Source: Arthrobacter sp. 9V
GTDB taxonomy: Bacteria; Actinomycetota; Actinomycetes; Actinomycetales; Micrococcaceae
Assembly: GCF_902506065.1 (NCBI RefSeq)
Contig: NZ_LR732912.1
Coordinates: 156,529-220,528 of the forward strand
DNA: 64,000 nt
Direction: 5' to 3'
Shown: in pieces, positions 41,959 to 50,567 of the stretch
How the letters are laid out: every line of letters begins with the position of its first letter
Numbering within the stretch: the stretch's first letter is position 1
The notes under the pieces: model-generated
Databases searched by the model: none
The model's input: the letters and a program-made list of their open reading frames with translations, nothing else
Told to the model about the DNA's origin: nothing
Made by a program: the position numbers and the translations under genes

Positions 41959-43262
41959 TGTGGTGCTCCTTCATTGGTGGCTTCAATGGCTTCCGCCAGG
42001 ACAGGGGCCAAGCGGCGGACGCCTTCGGCTATCGTATCCGGCGGCACGGCGCTGAACGCGAGGCGGAGCTTGTTGGACGGTCCGTCGGCCGGGGAGAAGG
42101 CTGCGCCCGGAATGAAGACCACCCCTGCGTCAATAGCCTTTCCGAGCAGCGGATAGGTGTCCACACCTTCAGGCAGGGTGACCCATACAAAGAAGCCACC
42201 GTCCGGGCGTGTCCACGTGAGCCCGGCAGGCATGTATTGGTCGAGCGCGGACAGCAGGGCCTGGCAGCGTTCGGCATAGAGGGTCCGGTAGATGTCGATC
42301 TGCCCTTGCCAGTCGTACTCGCGGAGGTATGCCGAGACGAGCATTTGATTCAGCGCCGGCGGGCAGAGGGTTACGGCCTCGGAGGCGAGGTAGAAGCGAC
42401 GCTGCAAATGCGCGGGAACCAGGGCCCAGCCGATGCGGAGTCCCGGAGCGAAGATCTTCGAGAACGAACCCAGGTAGATGACGTCATCCGGATTTGCGGC
42501 CCGCATGGGGGCAATCGGATGGCCGTCAAAGCGAAGGAGTCCGTAGGGGTTGTCTTCCAGGACAATGATATTCGCATTACGGCATATATCGACGATTCGC
42601 TGCCTGCGTTCCTCGGCCAAGGTAATGCCCGAAGGGTTGTTGAAGTTGGGGATCGTGTAGAGGAACTTGATGTTCTTGCCCTCTGACTGGAGTGCCGCGA
42701 TCCTGGCCTCAAGGAGCTCCGGTACCAGCCCGTCGTCGTCCATCTCGATGGGTTCCACCTGTACCTGGTATGCCTCGAACGTGTTCAGGGCGCCCACATA
42801 GGTAGGGTTTTCCACCAGCACAACATCGCCGGGGTTGCAGAAGACCTTGGTGGCAACATCTTGTGCGGACTGTGAACCGGCGGTGATCACCACGTTCTCG
42901 GGGAGAGCGTCAGTGATCCCCTCGGCAGCCATGATGGTGCAAATTTGCTCGCGGAGTTCTTCGGTGCCTTGACCTCCGCCATACTGCAGGGCGGTCATGC
43001 CCTCCTCTGCGATGATGCGGGCGGCGGTCTGCCCGAGCTTCTCCAGCGGCAGCGACTGCAAATAGGGGTTGCCGCCGGCAAGGGAGACGAGGCCCGGCTG
43101 CATGGAGATGTCGAAGACATCCCGGACAGCGGATTGTTTGATGTTGGCGGCCCGCGCAGAGAACAGTTCCTCGTGCGGGTGGGCGGCCGTGGCGGCACGC
43201 TCAATGGCGTCGATGGCTTCAGCGGGCAACGTTGCGCCGGCATCCAATGTTTCGTGGGTCAC
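41955..43262 (-). CDS. PLP-dependent aminotransferase, LysN/MocR-like
   Basis: 435 residues from GTG 43262, behind GAGGAG. Fold-type I with the PLP lysine in GSFSKIFAPGLRIGW and NPTYVGALNTFEAYQ, IPNFNNPSGIT and DNPYGLLRF ahead of it. It has the features of 2-aminoadipate/aromatic aminotransferases related to MocR regulators, but no DNA-binding domain. The start region (IKQSAVRDVFDISMQPGLVSLAGGNP) is typical. Divergent from the PEP mutase/ICL family gene. Confidence 0.88.
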   Translation of the reverse strand: MTHETLDAGATLPAEAIDAIERAATAAHPHEELFSARAANIKQSAVRDVFDISMQPGLVSLAGGNPYLQSLPLEKLGQTAARIIAEEGMTALQYGGGQGTEELREQICTIMAAEGITDALPENVVITAGSQSAQDVATKVFCNPGDVVLVENPTYVGALNTFEAYQVQVEPIEMDDDGLVPELLEARIAALQSEGKNIKFLYTIPNFNNPSGITLAEERRQRIVDICRNANIIVLEDNPYGLLRFDGHPIAPMRAANPDDVIYLGSFSKIFAPGLRIGWALVPAHLQRRFYLASEAVTLCPPALNQMLVSAYLREYDWQGQIDIYRTLYAERCQALLSALDQYMPAGLTWTRPDGGFFVWVTLPEGVDTYPLLGKAIDAGVVFIPGAAFSPADGPSNKLRLAFSAVPPDTIAEGVRRLAPVLAEAIEATNEGAPQ

Positions 43263-43372
43263 AGTGACAGGATACTCCTCGATGTTGATAATAAGGCAAC
43301 AGTTGTTTTCAATTCGCACCATTTTCGCAGGCCAAGCTTTACGCCGGGATCGGGAAGGGCTGGAATGTAGCT

Positions 43373-44221
43373 ATGACAGCGCACAGGGGATCCGTGACCA
43401 AGGCCGAACACTTCCATAAGCTTCACGACTCCGGGCCCACCCCCTTGGTCCTGGTGAACGTGTGGGACGCAGCTTCCGCCAGGGTTGTAGAGGAGTCCGG
43501 TGCCACGGCTATAGCCACCTCGAGCTCGGCCGTCTCCTGGAGCTTGGGGTTCCGCGACGGAGACCATGTGCCATGGGGCCTGGCCATGGCCGCACTTGGC
43601 CGCATTGCAGGGGCAACGCGGTTGCCGGTAACCGCAGACATCGAAACCGGCTACGGGCGCACCGACGACGAATTGCGCGCCACTGTCCATGCCGTCCTGG
43701 ACGAAGGCGCCGTTGGAATCAACATTGAGGACTCCGCAACGGAGCCGCTCACGGACGTGATGGAACAATCGCGGCGGATCGCCTTGATCCGCGCTGTTGC
43801 CGACGATCGCGGTATACCGCTGTTCATCAACGCCCGCACTGACACCTACTTGTCCGGTCAGTTTCCGGACACTGCTTATGAGGAGACTTTGCTGCGTGCC
43901 GAGGCCTACCTGACGGCGGGAGCGGACGGAATCTTTGTGCCCGGTGTGGTGGATCTGCATGTACTGCACGAGCTGTCCAACCGCATTCCCGCACCCCTCA
44001 ACGCTTTGGCGGGAGTGGGCGCGCCGTCGCCCCTGGAACTGCACGACGCCGGCGTGAGGCGCGTCAGTATCGGTGGAAACGCGGCCAAAGCGGCCTACGC
44101 CAAGGTGGCCAGGGTGGCGAAGGAAATCCTGGGCGATGGCAATTGGGCCGGGCTGGCCGGCACGCGGAGCCACGACGAGATGGACTCGCTGTTCGCGCCG
44201 GGACCCAAATACAGCCTGTGA
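43373..44221 (+). CDS. Isocitrate lyase/PEP mutase family enzyme
   Basis: 282 residues. Metal-binding motifs are visible at VTADIETGYG (Asp89, Glu91) and GINIEDS (Glu119, Asp120), and the opening LVLVNVWDAASARVVEESG is typical of the PEP mutase-like group. The Cys-containing loop of true isocitrate or methylisocitrate lyases (KKCGH) is not present, so an oxaloacetate hydrolase- or PEP mutase-like carbon-carbon or phosphonate reaction is more likely; the substrate is unknown. Confidence 0.85.
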   Translation: MTAHRGSVTKAEHFHKLHDSGPTPLVLVNVWDAASARVVEESGATAIATSSSAVSWSLGFRDGDHVPWGLAMAALGRIAGATRLPVTADIETGYGRTDDELRATVHAVLDEGAVGINIEDSATEPLTDVMEQSRRIALIRAVADDRGIPLFINARTDTYLSGQFPDTAYEETLLRAEAYLTAGADGIFVPGVVDLHVLHELSNRIPAPLNALAGVGAPSPLELHDAGVRRVSIGGNAAKAAYAKVARVAKEILGDGNWAGLAGTRSHDEMDSLFAPGPKYSL

Positions 44222-44322
44222 CCATGCGCTTCCCGTGAGGAAGTTAACGCACGACGGCGGCACTTGGCTTTAATGTCAGACCTCGCCCATAGCGTGGGTC
44301 ACGGAAGACGAGGGGAGAATCC

Positions 44323-45396
44323 ATGGCACGGCGCAGTGTGCAGTTCTGGCGGATCGAGCAATTGAACGGTGATGAGCTCAGCCGCCCTTTTCCGGCGCGC
44401 CGTGTGGCCGAGGTGCTGCAGAAGGCCCGGGACGCCGGCACCGACAGGCATTTCACCAGCGGTGACGGTACGGTGTTGCTGGCCCAGGCGGTGGCATCAG
44501 CACCGCATCCCATGCTGCTGTTGGATCGGGTGCGGGACACCAACCTGCCCAGTGTCGGCGATGCTCTGGGCCGGCGTAAACCTCTGCCCCTGGCGCCCGG
44601 GGATCATCTGCTGGAGACCACGTACTTCGCCTTCCTCAAGCGCAATGTCATTGCGGTGCTGACCAGTGGAAACGGGCCCAGGGCATCAAGGTTGGGCGAG
44701 TACCTCGAAGGGATGCTCGGGCTTGAGCCGAGCCTGGTGCCGGTAGTCCGCGAGGACATAGAGGAAATCCTGACAAGGCTTGAGGTGAGCCGTTTCGAGT
44801 TCGCGCTTCCTGCTGAACGTCTCTCCGGCAAGCTCATGGACGGCGAATGGGCTGACGTTTTGGACAGTGCGTCACGCCTCATGAATGAGGGTACGTTCCG
44901 GATTTCCTTGAGCGTGGGCAGATCCGGCAACGCCGAGGACAAGCAACGGATTCGTGACCGCATCCAGCAACTGATCCGCCTCTTCCGCAGGGCCGGATCC
45001 GTAGACCACTTCGACTATGTGGTGGCTGAGGGTAAGGATTCCCTGACAGGGGACCGCGAGGTAGTGGACCTTCTGAAGGAGCGGTTCATCTCGCACATCG
45101 ACGTGGATCCGGACGTGTTCAACGATCCTCAAAAGTCCACTGCTGAAGCCATCACTATCCTCAACAAACAAGCCAGGGACAATGAGGCCTTTTTCGCCAG
45201 GACCCTGCCGGAAATCAAGGGCACTGCCGATTCAGGCCTGGTACCGGACATCGTCGCGGGGGGAATGGCCACTCTCCGGGCGGCTCTCGCGGCAGCCGTG
45301 GAGGGTGCTGGAGAGGCAAGCCAGGGAGCTCAAAAAGCCGATCAATCAGCCGGGGAGAACCAAGGCGGTGCGGGTCATGAGCTTGTACGAGGTTGA
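44323..45396 (+). CDS. Unrecognised soluble protein, first gene of a membrane-linked pair
   Basis: 357 residues without signal or membrane helix. It starts RRSVQFWRIEQLNGDELSRP, continues with a conserved-looking core at residues 89-134 (DHLLETTYFAFLKRNVIAVL, then SGNGPRASRLGEYLEGML), then an alpha/beta middle part, and ends with an Ala/Gln/Gly-rich tail from about 318. The N-terminal pattern recalls phage- and defence-associated soluble partners, but I cannot name a family. The next gene begins 20 bp before its end and encodes a four-helix membrane protein. The layout resembles the RexA-RexB and Kiwa pairs. ATG 44323 has GGGGAGA in front. Confidence 0.75.
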   Translation: MARRSVQFWRIEQLNGDELSRPFPARRVAEVLQKARDAGTDRHFTSGDGTVLLAQAVASAPHPMLLLDRVRDTNLPSVGDALGRRKPLPLAPGDHLLETTYFAFLKRNVIAVLTSGNGPRASRLGEYLEGMLGLEPSLVPVVREDIEEILTRLEVSRFEFALPAERLSGKLMDGEWADVLDSASRLMNEGTFRISLSVGRSGNAEDKQRIRDRIQQLIRLFRRAGSVDHFDYVVAEGKDSLTGDREVVDLLKERFISHIDVDPDVFNDPQKSTAEAITILNKQARDNEAFFARTLPEIKGTADSGLVPDIVAGGMATLRAALAAAVEGAGEASQGAQKADQSAGENQGGAGHELVRG

Positions 45397-45916
45397 CGTA
45401 GAGCGGACCGGGCGGCGCAGGACTCCGTGGCGTTGGTTTCTCTTGCACCCCGTTGCGGATTTCGGCTGGGCTGCACTTGCCGTTCTTCTCTGGCTGGGAA
45501 TCGCGCTCCTGGCCCGTCACTCGCTGATGCTGGAGGCCGTGGACCCGGGTGCACGGCGAGCCCTGTTCCAGACGCTCGCCACCTTGGCAGGGGCCACGGC
45601 CGGGCTGACTCTCACAAGCGTCTCCATGTTGATCAACGTGCTGGGAAAGAAGGCTGCGCCGGGTCAGCGGGAACTTCCTTTGGAGAAACTGTCCGCTACT
45701 CACCGGCGCCAAATCGGCGAGGTGTTCCTTTTTGCCATACCGGGGCTGGGCTTACTGGTGGTCGCAGCTTTGGTCACAGTGGTGCTGGAAGGAGATGCGG
45801 TTACGGGCATGTGGATCCCTGAAGCTCTGGTCTTCTTGCTGACCTTCGCTTCCGTCCTGGCCTTGTTGCGTGTGGGGTGGGCACTCCGGAGAGTGCTGGC
45901 GATCGCAACGGCGTGA
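45377..45916 (+). CDS. Four-helix membrane protein, partner of the upstream gene
   Basis: 179 residues from ATG 45377, behind AAGGCGG; the start lies 20 bp inside the upstream gene, so the two are translationally coupled. Predicted helices at about 27-47, 64-88, 113-137 and 148-168, with a basic N-terminus (ERTGRRRTPWRW) and a charged loop at 91-112. The second helix is rich in Thr/Ser/Gly (LAGATAGLTLTSVSMLINV), which suits a pore or channel. It resembles the DUF2254 N-terminus only loosely. No family is assigned. Confidence 0.72.
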   Translation: MSLYEVDVERTGRRRTPWRWFLLHPVADFGWAALAVLLWLGIALLARHSLMLEAVDPGARRALFQTLATLAGATAGLTLTSVSMLINVLGKKAAPGQRELPLEKLSATHRRQIGEVFLFAIPGLGLLVVAALVTVVLEGDAVTGMWIPEALVFLLTFASVLALLRVGWALRRVLAIATA

Positions 45917-45949
45917 ACTCCCGTTTTCCCGATCCTCCTGCAGCACGTC

Positions 45950-45988
45950 GCTGCCCCGCTATTCCGTTGCGGGGCAGCCACGGAATAG
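45950..45988. terminator. Two competing hairpins after the membrane-protein pair
   Basis: GCTGCCCCGC / GCGGGGCAGC (45950-45959 with 45969-45978) and CTATTCCGT / ACGGAATAG (45959-45967 with 45980-45988) share bases, so only one can form at a time. The region lies between convergent genes and probably ends both transcripts. Confidence 0.6.
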
Positions 45989-46036
45989 CGGCCCGGCACG
46001 TGGCAGCCGGGAACTCACGGAGCAAGAGGCCCCGAA

Positions 46037-46855
46037 TCACCGCACGCTCAGCGCCTCGGTCAATGTCCGGCCATTCACGTAGATCTCGGCACGTGACGCG
46101 CCACTGGCCTGCACTATGGTTTGGGTGAGTTGCGCCTGGATCCGGGGGATATCGCACACGCCTCCGGGCCGCAGCGAACCACTGAGGTTCACCACCGCCG
46201 TGCTGCCGCTCATGTAACCGGAGAGGTACTGCAGCGACGAATCGGCCAATGCATCGTAGAGGGCGGCATCACTGTCCACTGGCATTCCGGTTTCCAGTAG
46301 CCGGCCGAGTGCCACGGACAATGGATCACCGGGCACTGCAACGCCCCGGACCGGTACCAGGCTGTCATTGCAGCCGAACCGTACCCCGCGGGCGCCGCCG
46401 TCGTCGATTGCCACGTAGTAGACAGCTGGTCCGTAGTTTTCCGCATCCACGGGAACGACCGTGGGGGTGGGTGTTGGTTCGGGGGCGCTGGTGCCGGGCC
46501 GGGGCGAAGGTTCTGCGACGTTCGCGGGCTGGGTAGGGGCGGCCTCGGAGGATGTGCTCGAAGGATCGGGCGTTGGTGGTGCCGGCGAGGGCGGTGCGGC
46601 AGGGACGGCAACGGAGGGAATGCCGGGGCTCGACGGCGGAGGATCTGGCGGTGCAGGAACCGGCGGGAGGGGGGTCGACGCGGCCCGGGTGGAAGCAGCC
46701 GTGCTGGGTGATGGGGCGCGTGGAGTCACGGAAACCGTGGGTAGGGGATCGGCAGATTGGGAGGGCGTGGGCGTGCAGCCCGCCACCCACAGGCCGAAGA
46801 CGACGCAGGCAGCCGCGATCGTCGTCGTACTTTTTGATCCCCGTCCGGCATGCAT
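46037..46855 (-). CDS. Lipoprotein with GerMN-like domain
   Basis: 272 residues from ATG 46855; a GTG at 46882 behind GGAGGT is a rival start. A lipoprotein signal ends with the lipobox LWVAGC (Cys27). Residues about 30-145 are a Pro/Ser/Thr/Ala linker. The last 125 residues match the GerMN domain (PGDPLSVALGRLLETGMP, VNLSGSLRPGG, and the ending SRAEIYVNGRTL), as in LpqB and sporulation GerM. It is exported and lipid-anchored, and probably interacts with cell-wall proteins. Confidence 0.82.
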   Translation of the reverse strand: MHAGRGSKSTTTIAAACVVFGLWVAGCTPTPSQSADPLPTVSVTPRAPSPSTAASTRAASTPLPPVPAPPDPPPSSPGIPSVAVPAAPPSPAPPTPDPSSTSSEAAPTQPANVAEPSPRPGTSAPEPTPTPTVVPVDAENYGPAVYYVAIDDGGARGVRFGCNDSLVPVRGVAVPGDPLSVALGRLLETGMPVDSDAALYDALADSSLQYLSGYMSGSTAVVNLSGSLRPGGVCDIPRIQAQLTQTIVQASGASRAEIYVNGRTLTEALSVR

Positions 46856-46987
46856 GACAGCCCCGCGCTCCTGTCCGTCCACCTGTACCTCCAACGTTAG
46901 GGCGGGACGGTGGAACAGAACATGCCGTTACGGTGACGGTTCGGACAAGAGTTGATCACGCCCACCCATAGGCCGGCAGGGACGCAA

Positions 46988-47022
46988 ATGCCCCCGGCCC
47001 GCAGAAAGCGGAACGGGGGCAT
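46988..47022 (-). terminator. Hairpin terminator of the FMN reductase gene
   Basis: Stem ATGCCCCCG / CGGGGGCAT (46988-46996 with 47014-47022), 15 bp past the stop codon, followed on the minus strand by TTTGCG. Confidence 0.65.
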
Positions 47023-47036
47023 CGAAAGCGTAAAGA

Positions 47037-47603
47037 CTAAGCTGCTGCTTCTTCTTCCTGAACGGCAGTCAGGGGCTCGAAGATGGCCTTGATCTGCTCT
47101 ACAACCTCGGCGTCGTCCTTCGGGTGCAGTTCAGCAAAGCGGATCATGGAACCCGGGACGGCCAGCTTGACGTCTTCCAGGACCTTGGCACCGGCGATGC
47201 CGGCGGCCTTGCGGGCTTCGTCCTGTGCCCACACGCCACCGAACTGGCCAAAGGCGGTTCCGACGACGGCGGTCGGCTTGCCGGAGAGGGCGCCGGCGCC
47301 GAACGGGCGAGACAGCCAGTCAATGGCGTTCTTCAGGGAGGCGGGCATGGTGCCGTTGTGCTCGGGGGTGACCAGCAGGATGGTGTCGGCGTCGGCTGCT
47401 GCAGCGCGCAGGGCGGCGGCTTCGGCGGGGACCTGGCCTTCGACGTCGATGTCTTCGTTGTAGAAGGGGATGGTGCCCAGTGAGCCGTGGATCTGCACGT
47501 CAACGTTCTCGGGTGCGTTCAGCTGGATGGCTTCGGCGAGCTTCTTGTTGTGGGAATCGGCGCGCAGGCTGCCGACGAGGGTAAGAACTGTGCTCTTGGA
47601 CAT
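47037..47603 (-). CDS. NADPH-dependent FMN reductase
   Basis: 188 residues from ATG 47603 behind AAGGAGA. Flavodoxin-like fold with the phosphate loop VGSLRADSHNKKLAEA and the flavin site TPEHNGTMPASLKNAIDWLSR. The family includes azoreductases, chromate/quinone reductases and YieF-like enzymes. A TetR gene is divergent to it and an imperfect palindrome lies between them, so the reductase is likely induced by a small compound. Confidence 0.92.
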   Translation of the reverse strand: MSKSTVLTLVGSLRADSHNKKLAEAIQLNAPENVDVQIHGSLGTIPFYNEDIDVEGQVPAEAAALRAAAADADTILLVTPEHNGTMPASLKNAIDWLSRPFGAGALSGKPTAVVGTAFGQFGGVWAQDEARKAAGIAGAKVLEDVKLAVPGSMIRFAELHPKDDAEVVEQIKAIFEPLTAVQEEEAAA

Positions 47604-47679
47604 GGTGTCTCCTTGTGTCTGGCCGGTACCTGGCGGATCCGACCTGCGTTGTCTGGGCTTTGGGGCCTTCATCGATACT

Positions 47680-47720
47680 AAACGGACTATGGTCCGGTTT
47701 CTATTCCCGGGGTCTAGAAT
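47680..47720 (+). promoter_or_regulatory. TetR operator and leaderless promoter
   Basis: AAACGGAC (47680-47687) and GTCCGGTTT (47692-47700) form an imperfect palindrome; a -10 box TAGAAT follows at 47715-47720. The next start codon, GTG 47727, is only seven bases behind it, so the tetR transcript is probably leaderless and the operator would cover the -35 region. Confidence 0.55.
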
Positions 47721-47726
47721 ATTTCT

Positions 47727-48332
47727 GTGAGCTCGATCCCCATGAGGCCGGACGTGCCCCTAGGTGCGCCCCACGAGCGCAGCGACGCAGCGAGGAATCG
47801 CGAGCGCCTCCTCAACGCTGCCCGGGACCTTGTGGCGGAGCTTGGCGCAGAAGCTCTGACCATGGACGCGCTCGCCTGCAAGGCCAAGGTTGGCAAGGGG
47901 ACCGTGTTCCGCCGTTTTGGCAGCCGCGCCGGGCTCATGATGACGCTCCTGAGCGACTCGGAGTCCGAATTCCAGGCCGGTTTCATGTTCGGCCCGCCCC
48001 CTTTGGGTCCGGGGGCTGCGCCAAAGGATCGTTTGGTGGCCTTCGGGGAGGGGCGCATTTACTTCGTCCTTGAGAACGGCGAACTCTTGAAGGCGGCCGG
48101 AGCTGCAACCCGCAACAGGTTCGACGTCCCCGCCACCAAACTTTCGCACCGACATATGGAGGTCCTGCTGCGGGAGGCGGGTATCGCGGATCCTTGGGTG
48201 ATGGCGATGTCCCTGACCTACGCGCTGGACCCTGAACGAATTGTGGACGACGTTCGCGTCCGGGGTATTTCCCCCACCCGGCTTGCTGATTCCTGGCGTG
48301 AACTGATCACGCGACTCCTGGGCGCTGCTTAG
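47727..48332 (+). CDS. TetR-family regulator
   Basis: 201 residues from GTG 47727 (ATG 47742 is the alternative). The helix-turn-helix is unmistakable: LTMDALACKAKVGKGTVFRRFGSRAGL (about residues 47-73 of this frame). The C-terminal ligand domain is helical. Divergent to the FMN reductase gene, it most likely represses that gene and itself through the palindrome between them. Confidence 0.9.
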   Translation: MSSIPMRPDVPLGAPHERSDAARNRERLLNAARDLVAELGAEALTMDALACKAKVGKGTVFRRFGSRAGLMMTLLSDSESEFQAGFMFGPPPLGPGAAPKDRLVAFGEGRIYFVLENGELLKAAGAATRNRFDVPATKLSHRHMEVLLREAGIADPWVMAMSLTYALDPERIVDDVRVRGISPTRLADSWRELITRLLGAA

Positions 48333-48589
48333 ATTTCGGCGGCAGAGAGCCCATTAGTACCGCCGGCGTCGTAAACATGACGCAAGCTGCACATAACAAT
48401 CTGGCTGCAGGCGCGAAACCGGACGCCTTGAAGCAAAACGTGAAGCAGTTATTGTGGTAGTTTCCTCTTGAATGTGACGCATGCCATACAGGGCTGGTGA
48501 TCACTGAAGGGGTGCGGGGGACCCAACAACCCGCTGCGCCACTTCGCAGCTGACGCCGGCCACAGCCGGGAACCGCGGAAGGACGAGCA

Positions 48590-48631
48590 TTGAGTTTTGC
48601 CACGATTCGGGGCAGCCACCCGACATGCTGA
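48590..48631 (+). CDS. Possible leader peptide overlapping the permease start
   Basis: A 13-codon frame from TTG 48590 to TGA 48629-48631, well placed behind GGAAGGA, while the permease ATG at 48625 has no good site of its own. Translation would give MSFATIRGSHPTC and end seven bases into the permease gene, so ribosomes could restart there. Alternatively, an ATT at 48589 would extend the permease by twelve residues. Sequence alone does not decide. Confidence 0.4.
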   Translation: MSFATIRGSHPTC

Positions 48632-49608
48632 AATATCTGATGAAGCGGTCGGGCATCTACCTGATCATGATCTTCCTGACCACCAGCGCTGGCTACTTCC
48701 TGGCCGTCTCGTCGCTGAAGCCTGCAGTGCTGGAGCAGGAGAAAATCCCGCGGCCAACCCCTGAACAGGTGGCCGCCTCCTTCCGTGGCCTGGGACTGGA
48801 TCCGGACAAGAACGCCTGGGAGCGTTACGTCGAATGGCTCGGCGGCATCATTACCCGTTGGGACTGGGGCCGCAGCCCCAACGGCGCCTTCGTCAATGCA
48901 GAATTCGCCGACCGCGTGTTGGTCTCCACCCGGCTGTTCATTGCCTCGATCATCCTCACCCTGATCATTGGCGTCGCGCTCGGTGTCTATTCCGCCGCCC
49001 GCCAGTACAAGGTCCAGGACCGCGTCATCACGTCCTACAGCTACCTGGTCCACATCCTGCCCGCGCCCATCGCGTACTTCCTGGTACAGCTCGGCGCCAT
49101 CAGCATCAACGAGGCCGTGGGCCAGCGCATCTTCTTCGTGACGGGAATTTCGACGCCGGGAATTGAGCCAGGCTGGCCGGCTTTCGTTGACCTTGTGGCC
49201 CACTACGCCGTGCCCACCTTCGCGATGACCATCTTTGGTTGGGCCGGTTACCAGATCGCCCAACGGCAGTACCTGCTGGACAACGTCAATGCGGACTTCG
49301 TCCGCACAGCCCGGGCCAAGGGGCTGACCCGGAACCAGGCCATCAGGAAGCACGCCCTGCGCGTGTCCTTCATACCGGTGGCACAGAGCATCGCGTTCAC
49401 CATCCCGGCCATCTTCACCGGCGGTTTCTTCGCGGAGGCAATCTTCGCCTGGCCGGGCATAGGCCTCTGGAGCATCCAGGCCATCAGCCTGCAGGACGTC
49501 AACGTTGCCACCGCCACCTTGGCGTATGGTTCAGTGATCTTCGCCATCGGCGCCATCCTGGCCGACTTCGCCACCACGCTGGTCGATCCACGAGTGAGGG
49601 TCCAGTAA
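48625..49608 (+). CDS. Dipeptide/oligopeptide ABC transporter permease, DppB type
   Basis: 327 residues, six predicted helices. The ATPase-contact EAA loop reads DFVRTARAKGLTRNQAIRKH. Between the first and second helices is the large external loop usual in DppB/OppB. TAATG joins its stop to the next start. See the leader entry for doubt about the translation start. Confidence 0.92.
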   Translation: MLKYLMKRSGIYLIMIFLTTSAGYFLAVSSLKPAVLEQEKIPRPTPEQVAASFRGLGLDPDKNAWERYVEWLGGIITRWDWGRSPNGAFVNAEFADRVLVSTRLFIASIILTLIIGVALGVYSAARQYKVQDRVITSYSYLVHILPAPIAYFLVQLGAISINEAVGQRIFFVTGISTPGIEPGWPAFVDLVAHYAVPTFAMTIFGWAGYQIAQRQYLLDNVNADFVRTARAKGLTRNQAIRKHALRVSFIPVAQSIAFTIPAIFTGGFFAEAIFAWPGIGLWSIQAISLQDVNVATATLAYGSVIFAIGAILADFATTLVDPRVRVQ

Positions 49609-50567
49609 TGACCAACATCATTGATCCCATTGCGGAACTCGACGAATCCCGGGTTGGCGACCAGGACGTGGTGATCGGGAAATCCCGCATCATCTTCCGT
49701 CGCTTCATGCGGAACCGGACCGCCGTCGCCGGCTTGTTTGTTTTCCTCGCGCTGTTCCTTTTTTCGATCTTTGGCGGATTCCTGACCTCGTGGGACAAGG
49801 ACACCCTTGATCCGTTGAACATTGGTATGCCACCCTCGCCTGACCACTTGCTGGGAACCACGCAGGCCGGCATCGACCTCTTGGCGCTCATTGTGGACGG
49901 CACCCGCACCTCCATCCTCATCGGCCTGATCGTAGGCGGCGTGTCCGTGCTGATCTCCGCCGTCTACGGCTGCACCATGGCGTTCTTTGGGGGCAAGGTG
50001 GACGCCACCATGCTGTTCATCCTCGAAGCCCTCATTATGATGCCCGCCATCCTGGTGGTGGCTGTGGCAACCAGCGGCAGCGGCGGTCTCAAGGACCTCC
50101 CCAGCTGGCTCCTGCTGGTGGTTGTCCTGCTGTTCTTCAGCTGGATGGGAACTGCCCGCCTGGTGCGTTCACTGTCCATGTCCCTCATGCAGCGCGACTA
50201 CGTCAAGGCCGCCAAGTACATGGGAGTCCCTTCCCGCCGCATCGTATGGCGCCACCTCGTTCCGAACATCGGCTCGCTGCTGGTCCTCGACTTCACCCGC
50301 GGCATCACCGGCGCCATCCTGGCCGAAGTGGCGTTCTCCTTCATTGGCATCGGCATCAAACTTCCGGACGTCAGCCTCGGTGTCCTGATCGGGCAGGCCA
50401 CAGGTCAGGTGTCCTCTTTCCCGTGGATGTTCTGGGTGCCGCTGACTGTGATGTTCCTGCTGACGGGGTCACTGGCCATGATGAATGACGGCCTCCGTGA
50501 CGCCTTCGACCCCAGCTCCAGCTCCATCGGACGGGCCAAGACCAAGACCGCAAAGGCTGCCAAATGA
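49608..50567 (+). CDS. Dipeptide/oligopeptide ABC transporter permease, DppC type
   Basis: 319 residues from ATG 49608. The N-terminal cytosolic part of about 40 residues precedes the first helix, as in DppC/OppC. The EAA loop is QRDYVKAAKYMGVPSRRIVW. Six helices. The stop overlaps the ATPase start by four bases (ATGA). Confidence 0.92.
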   Translation: MTNIIDPIAELDESRVGDQDVVIGKSRIIFRRFMRNRTAVAGLFVFLALFLFSIFGGFLTSWDKDTLDPLNIGMPPSPDHLLGTTQAGIDLLALIVDGTRTSILIGLIVGGVSVLISAVYGCTMAFFGGKVDATMLFILEALIMMPAILVVAVATSGSGGLKDLPSWLLLVVVLLFFSWMGTARLVRSLSMSLMQRDYVKAAKYMGVPSRRIVWRHLVPNIGSLLVLDFTRGITGAILAEVAFSFIGIGIKLPDVSLGVLIGQATGQVSSFPWMFWVPLTVMFLLTGSLAMMNDGLRDAFDPSSSSIGRAKTKTAKAAK

